Origin: Prevotellaceae bacterium UBA1726
GTDB lineage: Bacteria; Bacteroidota; Bacteroidia; Bacteroidales; Bacteroidaceae
Reading direction: 5' to 3'
NCBI GenBank assembly: GCA_002316005.1
Contig: DCIM01000092.1
Coordinates: 1-53,867, forward strand
Length of the DNA stretch: 53,867 nt
Under the pieces are notes generated by a model that was not told where the DNA came from, searched no databases, and worked only from the letters and a program-made list of their open reading frames with translations. Position numbers and translations under genes: made by a program. The first letter of the stretch is position 1. Each line of letters opens with the position of its first letter. Shown in pieces: positions 34,250 to 43,694 of the stretch.

Positions 34250-35377
34250 TTGTATCGTAAACTCGTATTGTTTATGATGCTTTTGGCGTGTCAGTATTCT
34301 TATGCCCAGATTCTTGAGACTTCTCACAAGGTAGACACACTGACTTTGGTCCAAAGAACAACTCTTCGCACAAATGTTTTCAATTGGTTGATTGGCATTC
34401 CAAATATTGGTGTTGAGTTCGACATCAACAACAAGAACTGGAATCGTTGGTCAGTTGGCGCAGAGGTGAAATATCGCCCTGCCGGAAAGAACACTTACGC
34501 TCAGCCGGTTGTATATAACTACTTTGAGGCACGCCTCGAGGGAAGAACCTACTGGAGAGAACGTCAGGTTCAGGCATCTGGATATCTTGGACGCCACAAA
34601 CATTGGTTGGACAAGATTTTCTCTTGTCGAGTTAAAAACCCAAGTCACCCAAAGACTGTATTCTATAGAGGTGGATATGTTTCTTATTCAAACTATTCTC
34701 TCCTATTCCTTGCCAATGCGGCTGGTCGCCAAGGTCAGGCTATTCAGGCTGGTTTCACATGGGGCTTCGTTAATCAGTTGTATCAGTTCAGAGACAACAC
34801 CTCACTCGATTTTGAGTTGGGTATTAGTGCAGGTCCGGCTGTTGTTAAGTATAATGAATTTACTTATGATGAAGATAATGCTTGTTATCCAGCAGGTAAG
34901 TCAGTGAACTGGAAACCTGAGCTCTATCCTGTTATTAATGATGTACACGTGTCATTAGTATATAGAATAGGTGATTATCCTCTTACAAAGAAGTATCGTT
35001 GGCGCTATGATGTTGACCTTGAATTTATGGCACGCATGGATTCACTCTATCAGAAGCGTGAGAATGATCATCTTAACAAGTTGTTTAGAGACTCTGTTTA
35101 TGAGGCAGCTGCTCGCGACTATAAGAATTTGTATGACTCATTGTTCGATGTTCATCAGAAGTTGTATCAGGAAAGTATTGATGCTATGGCTCCACAGCGC
35201 GACACTCTTTCATCGAGCAAGAACTCTGCAGACGAGACAGCAATCATGTCGAAGGAGGCCTTGAATTCAAAGAAGAAGCAGAAAAAACAGCAGAAGAACA
35301 AGAAGGGCAATGCTGCACGCAAGGAAAATGCGGAAGCATTGGAAACAACAACCAACGAGGAAGGAGGCGAACAATGA
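34250..35377 (+). CDS. DUF3575 family protein, first gene of the pilus operon
   Basis: About 375 residues. A hydrophobic signal (LVLFMMLLACQYSYAQ) precedes a DUF3575-type barrel domain (RTTLRTNVFNWLIGIPNIGV, then VEFDINNKNWNRWSVGAEVKY in two steps), a family found with fimbrillin genes and thought to act in pilus assembly or anchoring at the outer membrane. The C-terminal 60 residues are lysine-rich (KKKQKKQQKNKKG), a probable flexible tail. No ATG gives a full signal peptide, so the start is probably a TTG, at 34250 or 34214. Its stop overlaps the next start by 4 bp. Confidence 0.75.
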   Translation: MYRKLVLFMMLLACQYSYAQILETSHKVDTLTLVQRTTLRTNVFNWLIGIPNIGVEFDINNKNWNRWSVGAEVKYRPAGKNTYAQPVVYNYFEARLEGRTYWRERQVQASGYLGRHKHWLDKIFSCRVKNPSHPKTVFYRGGYVSYSNYSLLFLANAAGRQGQAIQAGFTWGFVNQLYQFRDNTSLDFELGISAGPAVVKYNEFTYDEDNACYPAGKSVNWKPELYPVINDVHVSLVYRIGDYPLTKKYRWRYDVDLEFMARMDSLYQKRENDHLNKLFRDSVYEAAARDYKNLYDSLFDVHQKLYQESIDAMAPQRDTLSSSKNSADETAIMSKEALNSKKKQKKQQKNKKGNAARKENAEALETTTNEEGGEQ

Positions 35378-36603
35378 AAAAGATTTATATGATTTGCTTG
35401 CTTTTCTGTAGCGTACTGGTTGCTTGCACAGAAGTTGATCTTTGCTACGAGGAGCACCCACACTCTTCTTTCGTAAGTTTCAATTACGATTGGAACAATA
35501 TGAGTAAGAACGAGTCAGAACTCATTGATTCAATGACGGTTGTCTGCAATCGAGTGATAAACTCTCGCCGTCAGACTCTCGGTCTTGAAACAGCAGAGAA
35601 TACTGGTAAATATGACATTCTACCAGATACTCTGTCAGAAGCTGAGAACAGCAATATATCTGAATTTGGACTTCCTTCAGGCGAATACAAGTTCTATACT
35701 CTGAACCGAGCAGGCGCTGGTGTAAAGTATAAGAACCTTAACGAATTCGTTAATTATGATGAGTCATTACATGGCTTTGGCAATATCTGGATGGAATACG
35801 AGACTCAGAATTATGCTGATTCGCAGGAAAAGCCAAACATTGAGTGGACAGACCTCAACCCATACCAGCATCTAAATGGAGAAGAGGCTCTTTATTTGAA
35901 TCCGGATATGTGTCCTCTGGTCATTGACTCAACAGGCGTTGTCTCGATAAAAGCAAATGAAACAAAGCAGATAAACTTCACTTCGAAACTGCTGTCTCAA
36001 AACATTGACATCTATTTCGACATAAAAAAGGAACGAGGCAATATCGACTTCACTGTTGATTCCGTCTATTGCATCATCTCAGGTGTTCCACATAGTATAA
36101 ATGTAGCTACCGGCAGATTAAATGTGGCAGAAACAGACAAGATGTTGTTCAAAACAAGACTTGTTGATCCAAACACAGTACCTACAGTATCATCTGCAAA
36201 TGTTGAAGACACATATAATAATAAGGTGGTCAGATGCTACAGGAATGTCAATGTTACAGGTATTGTTGAAAATGACAAAGCCGGCGATGATGTCTTCTAC
36301 GGTCCTGGAATCATGCAGGCATTGATTTATGTAGGATACACAGATGCATCAAACCAGAAACAGACAAGAATAGTAAATGGCATAGTTAACATTCACAATT
36401 CAATCGTAAAAGCCAAACTGCAGACATTCGACAAGGATTATGGTTACTATCATAAAACAAAAGATCACAATGTCTTGTATATAAAGATTGACGCTACCAT
36501 AAAACAGAGTTACCTGAATGGTTCTGGTACAGGAGGCATCGACAACTGGAGCGAAAGCACCGTACAAGGCGAAGGCGAAGATGGCGGATTTGATATTTAT
36601 TAA
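35374..36603 (+). CDS. DUF5119-like lipoprotein of the pilus operon
   Basis: A 409-residue lipoprotein (lipobox LVAC18). The layout (CYEEHPHSSFVSFNYDW near the N-terminus, then SGEYKFYTLNRAG and an internal TxxVDSVYCIISGVP segment) is that of DUF5119 proteins, which accompany fimbrillins and are probably accessory or anchor subunits. The C-terminus is acidic and glycine-rich (GEGEDGGFDIY). ATGA overlap with the DUF3575 gene and 16 bp to the first fimbrillin gene indicate co-translation. Confidence 0.75.
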   Translation: MKKIYMICLLFCSVLVACTEVDLCYEEHPHSSFVSFNYDWNNMSKNESELIDSMTVVCNRVINSRRQTLGLETAENTGKYDILPDTLSEAENSNISEFGLPSGEYKFYTLNRAGAGVKYKNLNEFVNYDESLHGFGNIWMEYETQNYADSQEKPNIEWTDLNPYQHLNGEEALYLNPDMCPLVIDSTGVVSIKANETKQINFTSKLLSQNIDIYFDIKKERGNIDFTVDSVYCIISGVPHSINVATGRLNVAETDKMLFKTRLVDPNTVPTVSSANVEDTYNNKVVRCYRNVNVTGIVENDKAGDDVFYGPGIMQALIYVGYTDASNQKQTRIVNGIVNIHNSIVKAKLQTFDKDYGYYHKTKDHNVLYIKIDATIKQSYLNGSGTGGIDNWSESTVQGEGEDGGFDIY

Positions 36604-36619
36604 AAAAAGAAAGACTAAA

Positions 36620-37894
36620 ATGAGAACAAAACTATTTCACTCCTTATTATATATTTGGGCTGTGCTTCTTTGCATGGCTTGCCAGAACTCATACCCAGGC
36701 ATGGAGTATGATTTCCCAGAAAATGGTGTGGATTCAAATCACGAGAATGCAAGTGTCAGTGTGATACAGGTGACCTTGGACGAAAGTAGTCTTTTCTATT
36801 CATCTGCCACAAGAGGTGCTGGTATCATGGACCCTACAGATGGTGCAGGTTTTCAGAAGAAGTATCTCGATTCAAAGTTCCATGTACTCTCCTACCGTCG
36901 CACAGTCTATTCTAATGGAGAACTAAGTGGACAGTCTAATATGGGATTGCTTCTTAACTCCCCTGCAAATACTGACAAGAAGGACTGTCTGGTTAGTAGC
37001 GAACTCTCAGAATCAGAAATTGGTTCTTCTGGACACAGAGGAAAAGTTGCCGTTCCAATCACAATGGCTGGCGAACTCAAATTCCTTGATGACGAGACTG
37101 CAATGAAGCCTGTTGATTTGTCGTACAATGCAAAATATCCAAATATCGGTTATGACTTCTTCGCATACTATCTTGACGATGCAAAGATAAACTCAACTAC
37201 AGCCGAGCAGGAAAAAATCACATATAACATCACTGTTGACGGAACTCAGGACATTATGGCTGGTTACGCTCCTACCCTCACCAGAGAATATCTCTCAACA
37301 AAGGAGCCTGCTATAACAGAAGATAGTTTGATAAACAAGATTCTCTATTATGGAGACGGCGGATATTCGGCCCTTGCTGCAAAAAGTGGAGTTCAGCCTC
37401 GAATTGACATCAAGCATCTGTTCTCTGCATTGGAATTCTTTGTCACAAAAAAAGACGATACCGCAGATATCTCTATTGATAAGGTGGAACTCATGGCACA
37501 TACATCAGGCGACATTGTTGTTGCATCACATAATTTCGAAGAGATTGGTTTTACCCCAACTGGAGAAAAAGGCCTGATGACAGTAACTGACAAACAAACA
37601 GTTTTGAAGAATAACGAAGAGACTGTGTTAGGAAATCCAATTAATGTTCCTACTGATTACGAATATGTGGCAGTGATTACATATACACAGAGTAATCTGC
37701 AGATGGATACAGAGGGTGGAACATACGAACCTGTCACAGCAACTATTGAGGTTCCGCTCGCAATGAAATATGACACATTCAAACCAGGAGTAAAGTACAA
37801 AGTGTTGCTTAACTTGTACGGAATAACCGGAATTGAGGTAAATGTAAGTGTTACAGCCTGGGAAGAAGGCGGAGATATAGGACTTGAATATTAA
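36620..37894 (+). CDS. fimbrillin family lipoprotein 1
   Basis: A 424-residue pilin-like lipoprotein: lipid Cys at C21 (LCMAC), a pro-segment and an S-A-T-R65 site, then two beta domains with the family hallmarks DGTQDIMAGYAP, IDIKHLFSALEFFV (the usual H-x-L-A/S-x-x-x-F) and FKPGVKYKVLLNLYG, ending VTAWEEGGDIGLEY. In type V pili the precursor is lipidated, then cleaved after an Arg so that a donor strand can polymerise the subunits. Start at 36620; an upstream in-frame ORF overlaps the previous gene and is ignored. Confidence 0.85.
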   Translation: MRTKLFHSLLYIWAVLLCMACQNSYPGMEYDFPENGVDSNHENASVSVIQVTLDESSLFYSSATRGAGIMDPTDGAGFQKKYLDSKFHVLSYRRTVYSNGELSGQSNMGLLLNSPANTDKKDCLVSSELSESEIGSSGHRGKVAVPITMAGELKFLDDETAMKPVDLSYNAKYPNIGYDFFAYYLDDAKINSTTAEQEKITYNITVDGTQDIMAGYAPTLTREYLSTKEPAITEDSLINKILYYGDGGYSALAAKSGVQPRIDIKHLFSALEFFVTKKDDTADISIDKVELMAHTSGDIVVASHNFEEIGFTPTGEKGLMTVTDKQTVLKNNEETVLGNPINVPTDYEYVAVITYTQSNLQMDTEGGTYEPVTATIEVPLAMKYDTFKPGVKYKVLLNLYGITGIEVNVSVTAWEEGGDIGLEY

Positions 37895-37928
37895 AAAAGA
37901 AATCAAAATAACAAAGAAAGGACAGAGT

Positions 37929-39197
37929 ATGAAAAAAACGCTTTTCTATGTAACAATGGCAATGGCTTTGCTCGCCAGCTGCTCGAACGAGGTCGTTGAT
38001 GATATGGCTTCTGATGGCGATAATGTGGCTATTGCGTTAGGACTTGCCTCTCCAACTGTAAAGGTTGGCACTCGCGGTACTGGTACAGTCGGTGATGTAG
38101 AAGGAACAAACAATGTATGGCATGGACAACCTATTTATGTCATAATGACTGATGCAGATTTCCAGTATGCAAAGAGCGGTGCAACATTTAATGGCCAGAC
38201 AAATGCAGAAATCTACCCTAACACAGAGTTTATTGCTCCTGGTGGCGACAACAAGTTTGTTCCTACATCAGCACAAGGTGCAGTTGAGCGTGCAGACGCA
38301 TTCGACCATCAGATCAAGTATTATCCTCATACAGGAACATTTAATTTCTTCGCGTATGCAATGGGAAGAACTCCTGGCAATGTGCCAACTGTGACACAGG
38401 GACCTGATGCTTACACTGTTCCTGTAAAAATAGATGGTTCTCAGGACTTAATGACAGCCGTTGCTCCTACTAATGAGGATATAGATGGTGTTGAATCAAG
38501 CAAACTCTATTCTGCTGCTTCTGCACGCAAGGGAGTACAACCAACATTGACTTTCCATCACGAACTTGCTCGTTTCACATTCTATGTAAAAGCTGGTAAT
38601 GACAATGCTCTGGGCGGAAAGGACGAACGTGGAGAGTACAAGACTGACCAGGCTGTTCGTATAACAAAGGTTGTGCTGAAGTCAAAGACGAGTGGTAAAA
38701 TGGTTGTTGCTCGTCCTTCCGCTACTCGCGAGACATCTAACATCGTGTGGACTGCAGGTCAAGGAAAAGAGGAACTGCAGTTGAAGCAAAGAAACACAAA
38801 TGTTGAGAATCCTTGGATTACAAATCTTGAAGCTCTTGAAGAAAACAAACTCGCTTCAACCGAGATTTATCAGCAGGTTGGCAATGAGTCGCTTCTTGTA
38901 GCTCCAAACGAAGAGGAATATGATGGTTATATAGAGATCGTCCAGAAACTTGCCACTTATGATGAGCATGTGGCAGATCCTCAGTACACAGATGCCAAGA
39001 ATACATTCTACTTCAAGCTAAAGGCTTCAGATGTAAAGAAGACTGTTGACGGCAATCCTGTAACGGTTACTTCATTCGAACCAGGTATGGCATATAATGT
39101 AAATCTTATCGTTTACGGTTCGGAAATCATCATTGCAGACACACAGCTTACTGCATGGGTTACAGGAGGTAATATTGAAATCGATCCTGATAAATAA
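37929..39197 (+). CDS. fimbrillin family lipoprotein 2
   Basis: A 422-residue pilin-like lipoprotein with lipobox LLASC18 and a candidate processing site V-G-T-R49. Signature segments: DHQIKYYPHTGTFNFFAYA, VKIDGSQDLMTAVAP, PTLTFHHELARFTFYV and FEPGMAYNVNLIVYGSE, ending LTAWVTGGNIEIDPDK. Closest in layout to the Mfa_like_1 family. It may be the major shaft subunit, as it has the shortest pro-segment, but this is a guess. 34 bp downstream of fimbrillin 1. Confidence 0.85.
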   Translation: MKKTLFYVTMAMALLASCSNEVVDDMASDGDNVAIALGLASPTVKVGTRGTGTVGDVEGTNNVWHGQPIYVIMTDADFQYAKSGATFNGQTNAEIYPNTEFIAPGGDNKFVPTSAQGAVERADAFDHQIKYYPHTGTFNFFAYAMGRTPGNVPTVTQGPDAYTVPVKIDGSQDLMTAVAPTNEDIDGVESSKLYSAASARKGVQPTLTFHHELARFTFYVKAGNDNALGGKDERGEYKTDQAVRITKVVLKSKTSGKMVVARPSATRETSNIVWTAGQGKEELQLKQRNTNVENPWITNLEALEENKLASTEIYQQVGNESLLVAPNEEEYDGYIEIVQKLATYDEHVADPQYTDAKNTFYFKLKASDVKKTVDGNPVTVTSFEPGMAYNVNLIVYGSEIIIADTQLTAWVTGGNIEIDPDK

Positions 39198-39248
39198 TAA
39201 TTAAGAGATAGATATTAAAGATTCGTTGTAAAAATAAAAACCTAAGAT

Positions 39249-40511
39249 ATGAAAAGTTTTAATAAAATTTTGTTCGGTAGCGTCATCATAGCAATGGGCA
39301 TGGTTTCATGTTCACAGGATGACATGGTTGTAAATCTCGAAGAGCAGATCAGCCAGATTGTTGACAGTGATCAGCCTGTAGTACTCTCTTCTGGTAGTTC
39401 AAAAAGTTCTACTCGTGCGAGTATTGAATCTGATGATAATGGTTTGTTTGAACTCCCTGCAGGCGAGAACCTCGGTGTTTTCATGCTTGCAAAGGACTGC
39501 ACTCCTGCAGGAACCGATCTTCCAATCGATTGGACTGCAGCAACTAAGACTATCAATGTAGTTTATGATGGCATCAGCTACAAAGACATCTGGTCTGTAT
39601 GGATCAACAACGATCCTGCAAGCGTAATCTACAAATATGGAGATGACGGAATTACAAAGGTCGGTTGTCGCGTTGACTGGGATGAACACAAGGTTCATTA
39701 CTATCCTTATGGTTATTACCACACTTACTCATTCTATGCTTATTACCCATTCATTAAGACTAATGGTGACGGCAAGGGTAGTTTGACAGTTACACAGAAC
39801 AATATCACTGCAAAGTTCAATTGTGCATACATTGATGGTACAAAGGATATTCTTGCAGGTACTGCTATCTCTGATGATGATGCTGCTGCTTTCAGTGCAA
39901 AGTGGGCTCGCAATCATGTTGGTGAATACCCAGAACTGAAGATGGAACACAGACTGATGAAGTTTGACTTCACAATCAAAGCCGGAGCAAAGAGAATCGG
40001 TGGTGTTGACAACTATGAGGAAGCTCTTATTACCAAGGTAAAGGGAATCAGAATCTATAATGTCCCTACTTCTATGACTATGGTAGTTGCAGACAAGAAT
40101 GCTGCAAATGTCGGCAAGCTGACTTGGACACGCGACCAGACTAAGGCTTATGCCTTGATGGAGACAAACGAAGCTGGACCTGACCAGCCTCTGACTGCTG
40201 TTTGCCCAACTATCGAAGGTCTTTCAATCGGACAGGGTATCATGCTTCCTGCAATTAGTTCTTCTGAGACAAAGTACGACCTCCAGATTGAGTTGGAATA
40301 CTTGAAGGACAATACACTCCATCAGCTTGTTGTACCTATGCGTCTCGACCCAAAAGTGATTACACAGAACGATCCTGACGGTGCTGGTGAATATCATGCA
40401 GGAAAGGCTTACCAGATTGTTCTTACAATCAATTCACCAGAGGAGATTGGCCTCAGCGCTTACCTCAAGCCTTGGGATGTTGAGACCGGTGGTGATATCC
40501 TTATTCAGTAA
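39249..40511 (+). CDS. fimbrillin family lipoprotein 3
   Basis: A 420-residue pilin-like lipoprotein: lipid Cys C21 (GMVSC), serine-rich linker and S-S-T-R56. It has VHYYPYGYYHTYSFYAYYPF, AYIDGTKDILAG, LKMEHRLMKFDFTIKAG and HAGKAYQIVLTINSP, and ends LKPWDVETGGDILIQ, all typical of the fimbrillin fold. Tyr-rich strands stand out at residues 135-160. It follows fimbrillin 2 by 51 bp, the widest gap in the operon, where expression could be adjusted. Confidence 0.85.
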   Translation: MKSFNKILFGSVIIAMGMVSCSQDDMVVNLEEQISQIVDSDQPVVLSSGSSKSSTRASIESDDNGLFELPAGENLGVFMLAKDCTPAGTDLPIDWTAATKTINVVYDGISYKDIWSVWINNDPASVIYKYGDDGITKVGCRVDWDEHKVHYYPYGYYHTYSFYAYYPFIKTNGDGKGSLTVTQNNITAKFNCAYIDGTKDILAGTAISDDDAAAFSAKWARNHVGEYPELKMEHRLMKFDFTIKAGAKRIGGVDNYEEALITKVKGIRIYNVPTSMTMVVADKNAANVGKLTWTRDQTKAYALMETNEAGPDQPLTAVCPTIEGLSIGQGIMLPAISSSETKYDLQIELEYLKDNTLHQLVVPMRLDPKVITQNDPDGAGEYHAGKAYQIVLTINSPEEIGLSAYLKPWDVETGGDILIQ

Positions 40512-40529
40512 AAAGTAAAGAATAAAAAG

Positions 40530-41093
40530 ATGAAGAGAATACTGCTTACAATTGTTATTACTCTGTTGTTTTCCGCAAGTAACTACGCTCAGCGACTTGC
40601 GGTAAACACCAATCTTGCGTCCGATGCGTTACTCGCACCTTCTTTAGGGTTGGAGATGAGTATTGGAAAGCAGACGACTCTTGGTCTTAACATAGAATAT
40701 GGTCCGAAAATTCTTATGAAGGAGAACATGAGTCTGGTTGCGATAAACCCAGAATTTCGTTATTACCTTAAAGGAATTCCAATGAACGGACTATATGTAG
40801 GAGCAGAGGGGTTGCTTACCTCTTACAATCTCACAATAAGAAGTAAACGCTACGAAGGTGATGCTGCCGGTGCTGGAATATCCTTTGGATATGCTCTCCC
40901 TATCACACAACGCTTGCAGATAGACTTTCATTCAAGTTTAGGAATAGCATTTTACAGGCAAAAGGAATATTATAAAGGCGATGATTACGATTTCGAATAT
41001 ATTACCGAAGATGGTTATCTAAAAGCCAATGCCTCTGGCCATAACTACATTCCAATGAGAATTGGCGTCTGCCTAACATACATATTATTCTAA
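40530..41093 (+). CDS. DUF3575 family outer membrane protein (short)
   Basis: A 187-residue exported protein, signal peptide to NYAQ, followed by RLAVNTNLASDALLAPSLGL and EMSIGKQTTLGLNIEYGP, the DUF3575 pattern, with an 8-strand-like alternation to the aromatic end (RIGVCLTYILF). It is the compact form of the first gene of the operon, without the lysine tail. Such proteins regularly precede a DUF3868 or OmpA-like gene in fimbrial loci and are probably part of the anchor. Confidence 0.8.
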   Translation: MKRILLTIVITLLFSASNYAQRLAVNTNLASDALLAPSLGLEMSIGKQTTLGLNIEYGPKILMKENMSLVAINPEFRYYLKGIPMNGLYVGAEGLLTSYNLTIRSKRYEGDAAGAGISFGYALPITQRLQIDFHSSLGIAFYRQKEYYKGDDYDFEYITEDGYLKANASGHNYIPMRIGVCLTYILF

Positions 41094-41108
41094 CAAACGA
41101 ATGCACTA

Positions 41109-43694
41109 ATGAAAAAATACTGTTTATACATAATTATACTCGTATCCTCCCTGCTTGCTTCACAAAAGATGCAAGCTCAGGATGATATTTTCAGTGCTTC
41201 GTTCCAGATTAGTTTCAAGGAAGGCGGTCAGGAAACACAAAAGCCTGTTCTCTATTGCGGATTCAAGAGCGAGACAAAGGCCAATAAGTATATTCCACTA
41301 CTTGACGATGCACTTGGTTATCTTCGCCCTGATCCAGGAAAAAACTACGATGGCGAGAAATGGAACAAGACCGTAAAGGAACTCAATATTCCTTTCAAGC
41401 GTTCTAAGAACAATGGTGCATTTACAATGCGCGTATTCCCAGGAATGGCTGTTCTTATTACATCTTTCGATCCAACAAACGACATCACTGCCGATGGTGC
41501 TAAATTCAAGACTGTAATTATTGAAGAAGGAAAGACTGAATATAATATTGTCGTTGGAGGTGAGAAACTGAAAGAAGGTCAGAAAGGACCTGGTATCGGT
41601 ACTCAGAACCTTGAGGAAGTTGTAAAGAACGCTAAGAACAAAGACACCATCAACATCAAGGCGTTCCCTGCTATTGATGACGGTAAGATTATGTATTGCC
41701 GTATCCATGTGGAACTTCCTGCAGGAATTGGCAACGAGAACTCACGAATGGTGATTCAGCCAATGTCTGTTGAATGTCAGATGGAGGACACCATAGAATA
41801 TATAAAAGGTCTTGTTGTCGAGGGATACAAATATCATTCTCTGCAGAACAAGCAAATGGCATTCAACTACTTCAAGAACGACAAGGTTGCTCCTGCTTAT
41901 GTTGATATACCAATGTGGGAAGGTGACAAGATCTATATCGACACAACCTTGGTATATGTAAAACCTGACAAGAAGAAGCTGTACAAGATTCCTTATGAAG
42001 TAAAGATTGCTGATTTCAATCATAAGTTTTTTGATTATACAGCAACAACAGGTTCATGCAACGCCAAGAATTTCTTTAAGTTCTTGAACCTTGGCCTTGC
42101 TGGAGCTCAGATGGATCTTGATGAGTTCTATGTTGTAGCCGATGAAAACTACGAATCAAGAAATCAGGACTTGCGACTAAAGTTCGTTGTTGGAAAGTCT
42201 ATTCTCACAGAGGATTCGCTTAACAACAAGCAATTGAACAACCTCATGGAGGATCTTCGCTCTTATGGTGATATGCTCCGTTCGGTAAAGGTTGCAGCTA
42301 CTTCTTCTCCAGAAGGTGGCTATGAAAGCAACATGCGACTTGCCAAGGAACGAACACAGATGGCACTTCGTCTTGTACAGAACGGACTAAAGGGTGCCGA
42401 TGTGACATTCCGAGCAGAAACTCCTCGAGTATGTAGTTGGGAAGATGTTGCAAGTAAGCTTGACGATCAGCGACTCTCCGAAATAGCATCAAAGGTCAGA
42501 GCTAACATGGGTGCAGGTGGTTACGGTGGTGATGCCGCAATTATGAATTTGCCAGAATATGCAACTTACATTTCTCCTGTTCTTGATGAGCTTCGCACCA
42601 TGCGCGTTACTTATAGTTATGAACGCAAGCATATCATGGAACCTCATGAAGCTGTAGCAGCTTACAACAAGCGTAAGGCTGACCTAATCAAAGGAAAAGG
42701 CGAGGATTTCTCTGATGGAGATTATTATAATCTTTTCAACACTATTACTGATCCTGCCGAGTTGGATACAGTGACAATGATTGCCTACAACCATGTTCTC
42801 AAACAAAAAGGATATGAGAAGATAAAGTTCTCTATGTATGTGGCAAACCGTATGTCAATGCTTTTGCAGCGACAAGGAAAACCAAACATTGAGGTATTGC
42901 GTAAGTTCATTAATCCAAAGTATAGAACTATTGCAAAGCGCAAAATCAGTGATGATGCTCAATACAACCGCTGCGAGATTCTGATCAACCAGATTTACTC
43001 ATATTTCCAATGCGAGGAACGCGATACAGCAATGAGCTATGTGGAGTACTGGTTCTCAAAGGACATGGGCGATGCCGCTTTGGATGCAAAGGTTGACCGA
43101 TTGAAGAAGTACATCCTGTTCAAGGACAAATTCATCCGCTATGCTACAAATCAGCTTTCAGGAAGTGAGTTGTCTGAATATGAAGATGCCTTCAACTTTG
43201 TACTTGACTGCGATTCCGACAACAGAGCCGTAATATTCACAGAAGCTGCAGAGTTGCTTAACACTCCACACGAGGTGTCTCTACGATATGTAAGAAACAT
43301 GTCCGACAGTAATCCAAAGAAATGGTATTTGATGGGCATCCTTTTTGCGAGACTCGAAACAAAGGAACTTGGAAAGAAGCATCCAGCGGGCTATGTACCT
43401 GATTATCTGGCTTACTTCAATCACAGTTTTGAACTTGAACCTAAATACAAGAAACTATATTTCAACGATGGCCAGGTTGACGATGAACTCAGGAAAAAGT
43501 ACATGTGGCGAAAGAAGGACATCGAGGCCTACCGTAATCGATTCAATGAGTTGGTGACTATCCTACAGCCTGATATCAATGAATATAGTGAAAATGAAAA
43601 CGAGTTGTTACTTGGCGGAAGTGATGACGATGACGACATTACAAACAAAGAAAATGAAGAAGCTACACCTAACACTGATAACTCTGCTAATTAG
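41109..43694 (+). CDS. large periplasmic or surface protein with embedded OmpA-like domain
   Basis: An 861-residue exported protein (signal peptide to KMQAQ). The N-terminal 340 residues are beta-rich and resemble the DUF3868-type region of fimbrial operons. Residues about 355-500 contain an OmpA-like peptidoglycan-binding segment: LMEDLRSYGDMLRSVKVAAT, then SSPEGGYESNMRLAKERTQMAL. The remainder is alpha-helical, possibly TPR-like, with a very acidic end (DDDDDITNKENEEATPN). It could tie the pilus base to the cell wall. Its last 41 bases overlap the start of the next gene in another frame. Confidence 0.75.
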   Translation: MKKYCLYIIILVSSLLASQKMQAQDDIFSASFQISFKEGGQETQKPVLYCGFKSETKANKYIPLLDDALGYLRPDPGKNYDGEKWNKTVKELNIPFKRSKNNGAFTMRVFPGMAVLITSFDPTNDITADGAKFKTVIIEEGKTEYNIVVGGEKLKEGQKGPGIGTQNLEEVVKNAKNKDTINIKAFPAIDDGKIMYCRIHVELPAGIGNENSRMVIQPMSVECQMEDTIEYIKGLVVEGYKYHSLQNKQMAFNYFKNDKVAPAYVDIPMWEGDKIYIDTTLVYVKPDKKKLYKIPYEVKIADFNHKFFDYTATTGSCNAKNFFKFLNLGLAGAQMDLDEFYVVADENYESRNQDLRLKFVVGKSILTEDSLNNKQLNNLMEDLRSYGDMLRSVKVAATSSPEGGYESNMRLAKERTQMALRLVQNGLKGADVTFRAETPRVCSWEDVASKLDDQRLSEIASKVRANMGAGGYGGDAAIMNLPEYATYISPVLDELRTMRVTYSYERKHIMEPHEAVAAYNKRKADLIKGKGEDFSDGDYYNLFNTITDPAELDTVTMIAYNHVLKQKGYEKIKFSMYVANRMSMLLQRQGKPNIEVLRKFINPKYRTIAKRKISDDAQYNRCEILINQIYSYFQCEERDTAMSYVEYWFSKDMGDAALDAKVDRLKKYILFKDKFIRYATNQLSGSELSEYEDAFNFVLDCDSDNRAVIFTEAAELLNTPHEVSLRYVRNMSDSNPKKWYLMGILFARLETKELGKKHPAGYVPDYLAYFNHSFELEPKYKKLYFNDGQVDDELRKKYMWRKKDIEAYRNRFNELVTILQPDINEYSENENELLLGGSDDDDDITNKENEEATPNTDNSAN